DNA from: Rhynchosporium graminicola
Taxonomy: Eukaryota; Ascomycota; Leotiomycetes; Helotiales; Ploettnerulaceae
Length of the DNA stretch: 64,000 nt
NCBI GenBank assembly: GCA_900074885.1
Contig: FJUW01000016.1
Coordinates: forward strand, 472,577 to 536,576
Direction of reading: 5' to 3'
Part shown: positions 1-11,245 of the stretch, in pieces
How the letters are laid out: every line of letters starts with the position of its first letter
How positions within the stretch are numbered: the first letter of the stretch is position 1
Program-made: the position numbers and the translations under genes
Notes under the pieces: model-generated
Database searches by the model: none
Seen by the model: only the letters and a program-made list of their open reading frames with translations
What the model was told of the DNA's origin: nothing

Positions 1-2
1 TC

Positions 3-938
3 GACGACGAAATCGAGCGGATTTTCGTGGTTCTGGAAATCCAGGCTATCACGTACCAGGATCGACGGGGTAGAGAGTTGCATCTGGAGAGGTTGAACCG
101 AGGGCGAGCTGCAGTCGAAGACATGCCTGCTGAATTTACGAGTTTGAAACAGGCGCGTCTGCCTATGACTCGAATCGTTCTGCGAGGTCTTCACCTCACG
201 ATGAGTCAGCGGGAAGTCGATCTCACAGCTCATCCCTCGATCGTAGATCTATGGTGGATATCCGAACGTCCGACGCCTTCACCCATAGGACCGAACGAGG
301 ATGTGTTGACTGTGGATCCGGTGTACGCTCTACAGTGTAACATCCTGTCCGAGTACAAGCGCTGGGAAAGCGCTTTCGAACCACTACTCAGGAGAGCGAG
401 GGGCCTGAAGGGAAGAGCGACTTTTCACGCTGCGAGTTTGTTAAGGATTCATTACCTGTCGGGTGTGTTGTGTCTTGCTGCCACGACGCCACATCCGCTT
501 TATTATCATCGCTGTTACACGAGAGAGTTGACCGAGGTGGTTGATATCGCGCATCAACTCCTCGAGGACTCAAATCAGTCTCTACTAGGAGACAGTTACT
601 CGTTGGACATCGGTATCGTGATGCCTCTTATTGTCGTGGGCTATAAATACAGACAGCGTGCTTTCAGAAGGAGGATCATCGATACGTTTCTGAAGGTGCA
701 GAGACGAGAGGGGATCTGGGATGTCGATGTTACGGGGAGGGTTATGAGATGGGTGAGAAGTGTTGAGGAGGTGGGCTTGCCGAGTGAGGAGGACGAGATG
801 TACGTTCCGGAGGAGAGGGTCGCTACTATCTGTAGGATGGACACGGATCTTGTGAAGAGGGAGAGTATTGTGGGGGTGATGCATAGGGAAGGTGGGGTGG
901 GAGAGATGGTTTACAAAGAGGAGGTTATAAACTGGTGA
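3..938 (+). CDS. Fungal-specific transcription factor, C-terminal part (cut by window edge)
   Basis: The frame is open from the left edge of the window to a stop at 936-938, so only the C-terminal ~311 residues are seen and the start lies outside. The visible part looks like the C-terminal region of Zn(II)2Cys6 transcription factors (fungal transcription factor / DUF3468 type). It has a charged helix pattern around ERIFVVLEIQAITYQDRRGR, then an alternating hydrophobic helical region, and ends in a variable basic/acidic tail. Such proteins are nuclear regulators, but the DNA-binding Cys6 cluster would be upstream and is not visible, so the class is inferred from the tail alone. The first ATG-like start inside the window is a GTG at 27, which is not a real start. 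Nothing shows what it regulates. Confidence 0.6.
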   Translation, partial: DDEIERIFVVLEIQAITYQDRRGRELHLERLNRGRAAVEDMPAEFTSLKQARLPMTRIVLRGLHLTMSQREVDLTAHPSIVDLWWISERPTPSPIGPNEDVLTVDPVYALQCNILSEYKRWESAFEPLLRRARGLKGRATFHAASLLRIHYLSGVLCLAATTPHPLYYHRCYTRELTEVVDIAHQLLEDSNQSLLGDSYSLDIGIVMPLIVVGYKYRQRAFRRRIIDTFLKVQRREGIWDVDVTGRVMRWVRSVEEVGLPSEEDEMYVPEERVATICRMDTDLVKRESIVGVMHREGGVGEMVYKEEVINW

Positions 939-1303
939 GGGTTAGTTTTCTAGGTGTTTGTGGATTTCATCGTGTACATCGGATCCTCCTTGGATCCTGA
1001 TTGGTGTATAGGCGTTGACTATTTGTTTTGTTCATGCGTAGCGAAGGATACCCTCAACCCTCTACATATCTCGCTTATGAAAGTTCTCATTTTCTATTGC
1101 TATGCCTCAATGCTCCTGATCAAGCTTTCTACAGATCGTAAGCTCAGGAGGTACATTAAAGTTAGTCGGAGAGTGCATCCATTTTGGAACAAATCATTAA
1201 GACACTCACACCATAACCACAATAAGTCAGATCACCAGAACAATGCTCGGGGTATCTTCAAGCCAACATAGCAGTATTTCATACATTATCTTTACATCGG
1301 TAT
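939..1303. other. Intergenic, convergent 3' ends
   Basis: This spacer lies between the stop of the transcription factor and the stop of the reductase on the other strand. It presumably holds both 3' UTRs. I see no gene in it. Confidence 0.6.
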
Positions 1304-2433
1304 CTATATCAAACTCTCCTTTTCTCCGACACCCCTCCCTACGAAATTCTTCATCGCCACATCCAACCCTGACAGCCTCCTCACAATAGCTTGCACACCC
1401 ACCGGCAGGACATTCATCCAATCAATCCACCTAGCATACAATGGCATCGCCAACACCGCGCTACTCCCCGAGTCAATAGCCGCAATAACCTCCTTCGCAA
1501 CATCCACCGGCTCCAACAGTGGCCCAAGAAACGAATTCGGTGTGCGCACACCACTGAACAATGGTGTGCTGAGTTGGCCGGGAGTCACTAAAACGGTCTT
1601 GATCTCGGGTGTATCTTTGAGTTCTGCGGCGAGAGATTTGTGGAAGGCTGTCACGCCTGCCTTTGAGGCCGTGTAATCTGAGAGGGAAGAGGCGCCGAGT
1701 TGGCCCAGCACGCTGGATATGCTGACTATGGTGCCGGCTTTAGCGCGGATCATGCCCGGCAGGAAGGCTTTGGTGGTGTAGAAGTGGGAGAGTACGTTGA
1801 CGCGGAACGAGCGGTCGATTTCGTCGGTGGTGAGATCGAGAATGGATTTGCCGTTCACGATTGCTGCGTTGTTGATGAGGATAGTAGGTGTTCCAAGCTG
1901 TTGCATAATGTCAGTAGAGCCGCAATGTAATTTTTGTAATTTTCGGGAATGAAGATACTACTCACATCCATCTCAACCTCCTTCGCAACCTTCGCAACCT
2001 GCTCCTTATCTCCCACATCACACTTATACACACTAACACCCCTCGCCTCACCGGCCTCCAAATCCTTAACATCAAGCACCGCAACTGTCGCGCCTCTCAT
2101 TCCATACACCTCCGCGATCAACAGGCCCAGCCCGCTCGCTCCACCAGTAACCACAATAACCTCCTCCGAAAAATCCACCTTCCTCGCTTTCGAATACGCG
2201 ATCTGTCGGTTCAGAATGCCGAGGAAGAAGAGTGCGGTGAGGAGCGAGGCATAGAGGATCGAGACTTGCATCGCAGGCGCGTCCCAGGCCGTCACTTGCG
2301 CGCGCATGCAGAGCGGGATCATCCATGCTACGAAGGGGTGCAAGAAGGTGACATTGAGGACTTTGAGGAGGAGGTCAATGGAGAGGGGTCTAGCCCAGGA
2401 GAGTTCGCGCGAGGGGGGTGATTGGAAAGACAT
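1304..2433 (-). CDS. Membrane-anchored short-chain dehydrogenase/reductase (SDR16C-like)
   Basis: Two exons on the minus strand, 2433-1966 and 1897-1304, with a 68-nt phase-0 intron that begins GTGAG, has a CTGAC branch and ends GCAACAG. The product is 353 aa. Residues ~15-75 are strongly hydrophobic and look like an N-terminal membrane anchor. The Rossmann motif TGGASGLG (cofactor binding) follows at about residue 92, NNAA sits just after the splice junction, and the catalytic Ser...YTASK motif lies in exon 2. These are the SDR signatures; the anchor and layout match the SDR16C group (retinol/sterol-type reductases of ER or lipid droplets). The substrate cannot be told from sequence. The start at 2433 (MSFQSP) is preferred over an in-frame ATG-like codon at 2490 because the added residues look non-coding. 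Confidence 0.88.
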
Positions 2434-3914
2434 CTTAATGTTTGGTGGATTGATTGCTGGTGGTTGATGGTTGCCGGTATTAGCAAACACAATGAAGGAA
2501 GTATGGAAGATATTAGAATTATTGAAAGGAACAAATCCCTTAATCGCTGGCCGGAGCAGATAGGAGGTAGAGAACTGAATACAGAAGCTTCGGACGACGT
2601 GATGGGGTTTGTCGAAATAGATGAGACGATTTCTCCTAGGCCGGAGGTTTCAAGGTTTCAGCCTTCTTTTGGTTCAGGGTGGAGCCGGGAGGGTCGCGTC
2701 TGTGCATTTCGTCATCCAATACTCAGCCTTGCACTATCCCCAAAACGTATAGAAGTAAGCACGACCCTGGTAAGTGTCGTTTTCTAACTGTGTATATCAA
2801 ATACAGGCTATTCCTTAGCAATCAACATCTTATGGTGCGCTTCTTTGGTGGAAGATCGTAATGATATTTTTTTCTTTGTATTCCTCCATCGTAGTAATCC
2901 TTGCCTGTCTACCCCCGGACCTAGGCGAGGATCGAGTTTATTGACTTCTTCCAATGCTCAAAGGATTCGGAATCTGAAGGTCCATTTAGGTTCTCGGTTT
3001 CTCAACGCACATTGATATTGAAATTAAAAAGTCATCCTACCCGAGACCAACAACTTGGATCCCGTGAATCCACGTGGCGAGATTCGATCCATAATTCCGA
3101 CTGGAATTTGTAAGTTTGTGGAAGCGCGCGCACGAATTAATTTACATCTGTGATTGGAGGGATATTGCTGAACCCATTTCAAGTATGGAATGGGGAATAA
3201 TCTACAGAGGGCCGTGAATGGCCAACGGAGATTCGGAGAAAATAGGACATAACCAGGAGAGTGCAGGCTTCCACCGAGAATGAAAAGTATCAGCAAGTTT
3301 CTCAGCGGTGTTTGTCAACTGGATAGCAATGCAGTTCAATCAATCATTGCGTTGCTCTCAGTCCTTTGGCATCGATTTGTTGACTTCCACAGAATAATCC
3401 TCTACTTAAGCTTGGGTCTGGTGGAATGCACATGTATCAAGCCCAACCTGTCCGGGAGCCTGAGCAGAAACGCTTCTCAGGAATGTTCGGTCATTTAGTA
3501 AAGATCTTGCAAGGACAATTGGTTCCTTGTCTGCATTGCCTACACGGTATGTAGATGATCCGTTGCGTGTGCTACGAAAGAAATTGAAGTATTAGCAGGT
3601 TCGAATGCTCGTAAGATCTGGCTTACTTGCATCTCCGAATTTTGAAGTTATACCAAATACCTATGACGTAGGGTTTTGCAAATTACGTTACACAAAGGCA
3701 TGCTTCAAACAGATGAGTCTAACGACATTGGGAAAGAGACGATATGACAACGCATAGCTTGTGTCACCTTGCGACATAAGATCAGAAGCAACATTCTACC
3801 TGAAAATATGGCTCAATTCAACACAATCTAATAACAAAAGAAACCTACGGAGACTGTCCTTCCTGCGAGCCACATGTCTCGAAAATGACCATGACTTGAT
3901 CGGGGTTTCCCAAG
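2434..3914. other. Intergenic, no supported gene
   Basis: About 1.5 kb between the divergent reductase and the F-box gene. Only short scattered open frames are present, none with recognisable protein character. It may hold the reductase promoter and an unresolved first exon of the F-box gene. Confidence 0.5.
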
Positions 3915-4613
3915 CCAACTCTACTTCTCGATCTACCAACAGAGATCCATGCCGCTGTTCTTCCTTGGTTGCAGTTTCTAGACCTCCAAACTCTGCGCAT
4001 GGTCAATCATTACTTCCAAGATCTGATAGATCTCATTCAAATTCCCTTACCAACACACGCCGAACTTCTATCAGCAGAGAAGACAACAAGGTTCAAACAT
4101 CGATGTTTTGCATGCGTAGGCTGCACAAGGCTACGCCCAATATCCAAGTTCAGTAAGAAGATGGTTAGAAAGGGCAAGGCACCAGGAAGTGGTCAAGCCC
4201 ATTCTCGGTTTTGCATTGAATGTGGACGCCGAAATCTACCGGGCTTGCATCGGTATATGCTAGGCTCGCGGTGGGACGACGATGATATTCCCTACGTGAG
4301 ATGCATAAGATGTAAGACGATTGCCAGAGGGCCAGAAGAGAAAGCAGTGCAGTTGTGTCTCTCATGCCATAGGCAGGATTCGGAGTCGGAGAAGGCAAGG
4401 GCAGCAGAGGAACTAAAGAGGATACAGACTGAGATCAAGGAGCAAGTGAACATGAGAATACTGCGTGCTGAGCGAAGGATAGCTTGGGGTGAAAGCGGGC
4501 GAGCGATGTCTGACTTTTCTTCTGAGGATTCGGAAAGTGAGAGAGATGATTGGGAGTATGACGGAGGGTATGGTTGGGATGGTGATAATAGCTTTTGCTA
4601 TAACTCATCATGA
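3915..4613 (+). CDS. F-box protein with Cys-rich C-terminal domain (5' end unresolved)
   Basis: From 3915 the frame reads LLLDLPTEIHAAVLPWLQFL, a textbook F-box start (LPxE...VL..L...DL..LR.VN). It continues to a stop at 4611-4613. F-box proteins bring targets to SCF ubiquitin ligases through Skp1. After the F-box come four CxxC pairs (CFACVGC, FCIEC, CIRC, CLSC) that probably bind zinc, then a charged helix and an acidic Ser/Asp tail. This Cys layout is common in small fungal F-box proteins. The start is a problem: an ATG at 3885 is in frame but is followed by a TGA at 3897. A possible 3' splice site (TTTCCCAAG) ends at 3914, so I begin the exon at 3915, but I could not find a convincing first exon. 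The gene may be spliced from upstream or broken. Confidence 0.65.
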   Translation, partial: PTLLLDLPTEIHAAVLPWLQFLDLQTLRMVNHYFQDLIDLIQIPLPTHAELLSAEKTTRFKHRCFACVGCTRLRPISKFSKKMVRKGKAPGSGQAHSRFCIECGRRNLPGLHRYMLGSRWDDDDIPYVRCIRCKTIARGPEEKAVQLCLSCHRQDSESEKARAAEELKRIQTEIKEQVNMRILRAERRIAWGESGRAMSDFSSEDSESERDDWEYDGGYGWDGDNSFCYNSS

Positions 4614-7600
4614 GTTTAAAGCTACAAGTAGATGAAAAGCACAAACTTGGACAGCTTTAGAAGCAACACTACCTGACCCAGGCGCACAGTCAAACCACCT
4701 CCTCACTTCATTTCGGTAAAGTGATAATGGTTATCTTCGTGATGTACGCAAGTTCAGGTTGAGAGCTCGCGGTCCAAATCGTACGAGATGATCCCTGGTA
4801 GTGGAAAACACCAGACAACCAGGCGTTACTACTACCCACCATCTAATAGAGCAGGAAAGTGGAATATCCTTACGGACGCAGAAACGCACCATGGTCGTGA
4901 AGCTCTGCATGAAGGTAGCTGTCTGGTAGAGCCGAGCTCGCAGGTTTATTCTTGCGACTGTATGCTACCCCAGAGTACCCTAGAGTTGCTAAACAGTTTG
5001 TCAGTGATATATTATCCCGAAAAGAGGGAGTCGACGGCTATTGACACGTATATGCTGTCAATGCCAGAAAAGGTGGCCGATCAAGATAGACTCGGGTCAT
5101 TGCGACAAGAGAGTACTATGGCCACGAAACAGCTCTTAGCTGCACGTGACTGTCATGGTAATGTCACGAAAGCTTTACATGACTTTTGACTTTGAACGAC
5201 AGGTCTTCAAGTCACGAAATTGATTTAGCCCTTCTGTTGTTCTGCTCCGTATACATGAGCTGAGCTTGATCGCAGGCAAAAATTTCCATTCAGATAAAGA
5301 TGAACTTACGTATACTAGGCATTGAATGTATACAGTGTGAGTAAAGGCCACAAAGATGATATCAAGCAGTGGGCAAAGTTGCACTCACAGTGAATTTTAG
5401 CAGCTTTGCCGGATGGTTGTGGTCCTGGTCCAACAAGTAGGGATTGCGACACCACAAAAGCGAGGCAAAGGGAAATTCATCTCTGACGAACATTTTGGCA
5501 GGCTCGAACCCTTCATTTAAGAAGGTGTTACGTCAGGACATCACTCTATGTCATGTCGTCAGATAGATTCATGACTTTGAAATCGAGTTGCGATAGTCTT
5601 ATTTCGCGGACGACGAATTTCCCGCGCTTCGAAGATCGGAAAGCATTCGAGCGGCAGCGCTTCGTGAAAGCGAGGAGCGAGACGCTCTCTGTCAACAGCC
5701 GGGACATAACTTCGTAAGATCCAAGCTCCCCCACGTACTGTACCATCTGGTGGATCGAGGCCGGCCTTTACTCGAGATCCAGCAAATCATCCTAGACGAC
5801 ACGCCTTGCCTCTGGCACGAACCGTTCTGGGGTTCCGGTTGTACGGTCGATCGACTACCGTATGATAGAGTTCCTGAGTCAACAAGACAAGATGTTTGAC
5901 GGCATACATCATCGATTCAAGACTTCCAAAGGTACCGGAGCGGATTTGAATGCATAGTACGTGGGAGGGACGGGCGATACAATTATCACCAAGATATTTC
6001 CTACAGGGTTCGGGAGCGGGGCGGAGGCGCTGTACAGAGGTAGTTATACCTCAGTACTTCTAGGTTCAATAATTCGAAGATTCAATTACGTCGTACTTCT
6101 TTAGTTTAATTGATTAATTTGACGTAGTTCTGAACGTTAAGGCTGAGTAGATAAGGCCGATAAGACACCCAGAGCGGAAATGCTGGGAGTAAATTATGTT
6201 ATCCAAGGAGCCCATGAATAGCGTTACCAAATAGAGTAAAACATCGTTTATGTGAGCACTTGCTTCCCATGCTTCCTCTTGTCCGAAACATCATTTTGCA
6301 TATATCCTAGGTCTAGTTTCTTTGCTGCTTTACAAACCGCGGTGTACGCGTGCAGTGGGAAGGGGAACACAACACCGGAGATCACAATTATATTGAAAGA
6401 GGATGTAATTACTCCCATCATCTTTATCTTCTCCTTCGAGCGCGCATCTCCTTCATTTGTTTTGAAATCGCTCATATTTATTCTTTTCCCTACCTATTCA
6501 GATATACCCTCCTCAACCCTCGATTACATTACCTCCTCAACTCGATCATGACTTGAGTAGTAAGTCTTTCCATCATTTCTTCTACGCGTCCACCTTTCTT
6601 TATTCCTTGAAGGAATCTTCACATTGTATATTGATACTCTTTTCGAATGGATCTAGAACTCGTTAAGCTAATAGATTTAGTAAGTGTCAATTATACTGTA
6701 TGAACATACAGGGTCTATCAATTGGAGCCTCAAGTTTTCCTGCGCAGGCCGGCGTGGAGATCTGGCTAGGATTGAACAAATACCCTGTACGAATTATTTC
6801 GGAAAAGGAGATGCATGGGAAATAATTGGCCCATTTATCCGAAGCGCACGTTGGACAGGAGTATTGGAGGCTTGAAGCGGCAGTGACTTTCAGATGATAA
6901 GATTAAACTTCCACGGCGAGTCGGCGTGCGGTGCAAACTGTATTTTCATTACATTAATAACGGTACCATGCCTAATTTACTGTAAATTATGCTCAGATAC
7001 TCCGAAGAAAATCTCCACTCCACAGACGTGTACCATCGTACGTGTAAGGAAAATTAGCTTTATTGAATGCTATGTTCCCAACCATTCGCGTACAGAGTAC
7101 TCCGTATCCTGTGAATAATTACTAGGACTCGGTTTGGTACTTCTCTAGAAACAATTAAAATTGCTACCTCTACCCTTGGGGTGATCTTGCGGCAGGATTT
7201 ACAGGTCCTTATAGATACTCCGAAGTGAAGGGTAGAATCTATTACTCGAGTAACCGTTCGCAAAACTTGCACAAGCCCTGTTGCACGGAGTCATGTATGA
7301 AACGCACGTGCTTCACTTCAAACCTCCAACTACCGAAGGGCAGTTGTCGAAGGCACGAAGAAGAATCCCAACACTCCAAATGTTATTTTGATTAGGATTG
7401 GTCGTGTTTGTGTGGGACTGCTGCATATTATTATGATTTCCCAGTCAGATAGTTCATAGCACCCTGGTTTCTTCCAGATGTTCTGTGCCAAGATATTGGC
7501 GAGAAATCAAAACAAAGTTGGACAGGGATGCTTCGAAACTCTTCCAAACCAGAAACGTTGCGAGAAACCCCCATCAAACGCCACATTGACTACAAGCCCC

Positions 7601-7883
7601 AATCGCATGGTATTCGAAATCAACTCACGTCACAAGTTGAAGATGGTGTGGCTGCACTGAGCACAACCATACCACATACCCAGCAGCATCCGTGCTGAGG
7701 AGCATGAAGATCGAAACTTTCTTAAGCATATGGTCTACCGACCCCCCACATCTGAGCCCTACCATCCAGCCATAAAACAACTTCTTCGTACCACCTGGAC
7801 TCCTACCAAGTTTGGCCCTTGTCATCAAATCACATCTCTCATCCTCATCAGCCTCCAACAAATTATATGTAGTACTGGTTACT
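4614..7883. other. 3.3-kb gap with one decayed coding patch
   Basis: No intact gene is visible. A 133-codon ATG frame at 4788-5189 shows no recognisable family. At about 5490-5900 on the plus strand, stretches in different frames read like real protein but are broken by stops (described separately). From ~6050 to 7300 the sequence is AT-rich and poor in open frames. Confidence 0.45.
5490..5905 (+). pseudogene. Possible decayed gene fragment, family unknown
   Basis: Plus-strand frames here carry protein-like stretches, for example one reading ADDEFPALRRSESIRAAALR and, further on, PHVLYHLVDRGRPLLEIQQI and LDDTPCLWHEPFWGSG. They are interrupted by stops and have no start. The amino-acid character is far less random than in the surrounding AT-rich DNA, which suggests the remains of a gene. 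I do not recognise the family. Confidence 0.3.
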
Positions 7884-9027
7884 ATGACGATTCACACACA
7901 AGGAACGATCGCAATTGCGGTGGCATTCAGTTTTGCGCTGCTAGCCAATATTGCCATTGGAGCGAGAGTATACACTCAGGTAGTCATAACGAAGAAGTTC
8001 AATCTGAATGATGTGGGCATTCTGATCGCTTATGTAAGGTGCATCGGTTGAGCGGCTCTGCGATGGAATTAACAGGTTATCTAGGCTGCGTACTTGAGTC
8101 TTGGAGGTCTACTCGTTAACGGAGTCATAAACGGAATCGGTGGTCATATATTTCAAGCCAGCATACCAAAGATCACGGAGGTCCTCAAAGTATGGCTCAT
8201 TCTCCACAACACAACGCGAAGCACATACTGATAATGCTTAGATGATTTGGTTCCTCGAGATTATCTATGTGATCCTTACGAGTGTGATGAAAGGTAGCAT
8301 TGCTGTCACCATGATGCAGTGGACCAAGAACCGCATCTTGATCTGGATGTTCTGGGGCTCGATTGCCATGGACGTAATCATCTCTTCGATCTTCACATTT
8401 TACGTTATCTTCCAGTGCACGCCGATCAGTTACGCATGGCAGATGCTTGATCCCAAGGTCAAGGGGAAGTGCTTGCCCTTCAAAGGCCAGCTCTACATGG
8501 GTCTTGCGCTCTGCTTTGTTACGCTATCTCTGGACATCCTGCTCATGGTCAGTCCGTTCATCATGATGAAGGGTAGAGGCATCAACAAGCACTTGAAGAA
8601 TTACATCTACGGTATCTTCAGTCTTGGTATCTTGTGAGTAATACCCGTTGCGCATATTCGTGTCCTTGCTGACCTAGGAAGTGCCACAATCGCCAACCTT
8701 ATCCGTCTGGCCGCACTCTTCAAACTGGAGAAGTCGACAGATCAACTTTGTGAGTCTTTTGTCCTCCAAAATCTTTGGACGTAACTAACTGTGTACGCAG
8801 TCGATGCCGCGCCTGTCTTCACCTGGTCTGCGGTCGAGGTCAGCATTGGTCTCGTCATTGCAGGTCTACTGGAGCTTGGCCCTCTGATGGCCAAGTACAA
8901 CTTCAAAGGATTCGACGACTACTCTCACTTCGGACACCTCGGCGACGACGATACCGTCAAGCTACAAAACATTCAATCGATAGACAAGCCTGGTCTTACC
9001 ATTTCCGGCCCAGTTAGAGGATTTTAG
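7884..9027 (+). CDS. Fungal rhodopsin-like / SAT20-Pth11-type integral membrane protein
   Basis: Five exons (7884-8033, 8085-8189, 8242-8633, 8682-8749, 8801-9027) splice to a 313-aa protein. The four introns are 48-52 nt with GT...AG ends. Several hydrophobic spans are clear: residues ~10-30, the GG-rich exon 2 segment, and four or more in exons 3-5 (for example IWMFWGSIAMDVIISSIFTF and GLALCFVTLSLDILLMVSPF). The pattern GxGGHIF...IPKITEVLK, then a helix with MKGSIAV and a Cys before a Trp-containing loop, matches the fungal rhodopsin domain found in Pth11-like receptors and SAT20-type proteins. There is no CFEM domain. Members sit in membranes, and most have no proven ligand. The third 3' splice site was set at GGAAG (8681) because the nearer TAG breaks the conserved ATIANLIRLA reading. 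Confidence 0.82.
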
Positions 9028-9407
9028 ATTGAGCGAATGGGCATATAGATGGCTGGGTAAAGGAGCTAAGGATGCTGGACGTTCTATGTATTACGACAAG
9101 GAGAATGGCGATTATGATTTTTTTTTTTGGATTTGGGCGGATGGCAGATTCTCGAGACAGAGAGCAGCCGGGGGGAAACACAACCTACTTTCCATGAAGA
9201 GGCAACTGTGTTGTAAATATTCACTTGATGGATGCTAATCCCGATGAATATATGGTACTGCTGAGATTGGAGGTTATTGAACCTGTGTCATGCAGTGATG
9301 AAATACTTGTCGGAACCTTCCGATTTGGCAGTTGTGGATTCAGGGGTGTGGTTGGTATTGCTTGCCTACTACTGTCCTGTTCACATCTAGAAGAATGTTT
9401 CACTGAA
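9028..9407. other. Intergenic, convergent 3' ends
   Basis: Spacer between the stops of the membrane protein and the SET gene. It includes a run of ten T at about 9119-9128. No gene is seen. Confidence 0.6.
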
Positions 9408-11117
9408 TCAACTTTTTATCCTATCAATGGCTACTTGCAGAAGCACATTAATCTGCAGCCACCGATTGCTCAGAGTTTGTCGCTGATCAGCCGTACCTTC
9501 TTCAAGGCAACTTGCCAATCTGATATTCTCAGTCGCGTCCGCTTGGTACTTTTCTAGAAGCTTACGCAATACCTCATCAACCGTCACTTGATCCTTTTCT
9601 CCATCATCCATCCCAGCAACGAATCGCCTCCATCTCCCGACTGATAGGAATGAGAGTCTGAGGGCAACCTGAGTTCGATGGCACACCGTCTCTCGATCGA
9701 GGACGTAATTTCCCAAGAAGCCTTCCTCCTGCAGAATGGCTTTCTTGTCCGCACTCAGTAGATCTAGTACATGCGAGTCGAGTACTACCTCATCCCATCG
9801 ATTTGTATCACCGGCAAGTATGAATCCATATTCAGCAAGCAAGAAATCGTTGCTGTGGTTTCCGTAGCTGATGTATACTTCCTCGCCTTTCTTGATAGGT
9901 CCGGAAGCAGTAATGGAGCAACCGTCAGGGCTGAAGCTGACATTGCAAGCAGCTGACGACGCCATATGGTTGAAGTAGTCTGCGAAAGGGTTGAGAGCGA
10001 GGCAATCGTATCTATTCTTTGGCGCCGGTGACGGCTTTTTCCCTCTCTGCTTAGGCGTGATAAAGTAGAATGTTCGCGTATTGATGAGAAGCCAAGAATG
10101 AATGTAGACCTCGTAAGCGATAGTTGGATAAGCTGGGGAAGTCAAACCCCAATCTTGCTTGAGTTTCGTTCTCTGGTTTGCAAGAAGCTTTGCTGCTTGT
10201 GGCGGAAGTAGCGCTTGTAAAGAGCTTGGCCAGAGAAGAGGCATAGAATCCTTAAATGAGTCCTGAGTTGGGAGGACAGCACGCCATGGAGCATAATCGA
10301 TCGTTTCATCAAGGGCGAGGTCAGTGGCTAGAAGATTGTGGACCGTTGTCTCTGGCAGGGCCTGTGAAATTTCCTTTCGTACCGTGTTGACTGTACGCAA
10401 GGCCAGGAGAGGAACGCTCAGGAGGACTGCATTTGCCTAGAAAATATCAGACGTTTGTGCTGGTGGAATAGCCGTGAGTTTGCAATGTTACTGAGGAGAA
10501 TTACTTCATCGCCTAGTTCAAGTTGAGCCGGCTATGGATGAGTTATGCTTGGAAGCCTCGCTGACAAGTTATTAGGAGCACCTTGAGGTGCCGTGTGAAA
10601 CAAATAATTTATTTGATATAGAAGACACAAAAGTCGCAACACATGCTATTTGCCTTTGATACGGAAGTAATTGGACGTCTTGAAAGAAAAGAAAAAAAAT
10701 TCATCTCAGCTCTGGCTTTCCGAATGAGATACTTGACTTCTTCCAAACCAGGGGGGAAGTTAAATTTGAATTCTCCACTTGATTGTAGGAAAATCGGAGT
10801 GATATGTGATTATGTGTGAGGCTTGAAAATTACTAACATAATATCAAAAATCAACTAGCTCCGTTTCGTGCAAGAGCAAGAAAAGCCATACAGAAAGTGG
10901 AAAGTTGAAAGACATGTACATTAAGAATCTCAATTTCGATACCACGAGAATACTGGAAAATAGCGGTCTACCAAAATATTCAACATACCTCATGGTTCTC
11001 CTCAGCAATGATACCAAGCCCTCTTCCTTCGAATCTGTGCGCGGCGATGCCATTGATCTTGACACCTCTCTCCACCGCCCATTTCGTGAAGGCTTCATGA
11101 ATCTTCATATCTCGCAT
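9408..11117 (-). CDS. SET-domain protein-lysine methyltransferase (SETD3/RKM/Rubisco-LSMT type)
   Basis: Three exons on the minus strand: 11117-10989, a 27-nt exon 10531-10505, and 10436-9408, all phase 0, giving 394 aa. Exon 1 reads TKWAVERGVKINGIAAHRFE then GRGLGI, the usual opening of this SET family. The tiny second exon (PAQLELGDE) joins to NAVLLSVPLLALR. The core has NPFADYFNHM (the DxxNH motif that binds S-adenosylmethionine) and GEEVYISYGNHSNDFLLAEY followed by GF, with the catalytic Tyr. A C-terminal helical substrate-binding part follows. Relatives methylate lysines or histidine on ribosomal proteins, elongation factors or actin; the substrate here is unknown. The first intron is long for this window (457 nt), so an extra small exon cannot be ruled out. 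The ATG at 11117 is chosen; another in frame is at 11108. It shares a 128-bp divergent promoter with COQ4. Confidence 0.85.
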
Positions 11118-11245
11118 TGGTCCAAATGCCCATGTTGGAGAACTTTAGCCTGCAAAAATAAAAAGGGTTTCACACGTTGGCCCAGGTCCAGATCCAGTTG
11201 TTCGAGAGCGGCGCGGCCCGCTGTTGCCAAGATCAAGCTCTAGAA
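11118..11245. promoter_or_regulatory. Short divergent promoter, SET gene / COQ4
   Basis: Only 128 bp separate the two divergent start codons, so the two 5' regions must overlap. No clear TATA box is visible. Whether the two genes are co-regulated is inference. Confidence 0.5.

Noticed and set aside
3590..3620. GGTTCGAATGC as a tRNA B box
   Set aside because: No A box or foldable cloverleaf at the right distance. Similar words near 5500 and 63285 also fail.
4788..5189. 133-codon ATG frame as a gene
   Set aside because: No recognisable motif and no splice context; length is not unusual for chance.
11058..11117. Minus-strand 84-codon frame at 10844-11098 as the start of the SET gene
   Set aside because: It is a different frame; the SET family reading is one frame over and starts at 11117 or 11108.
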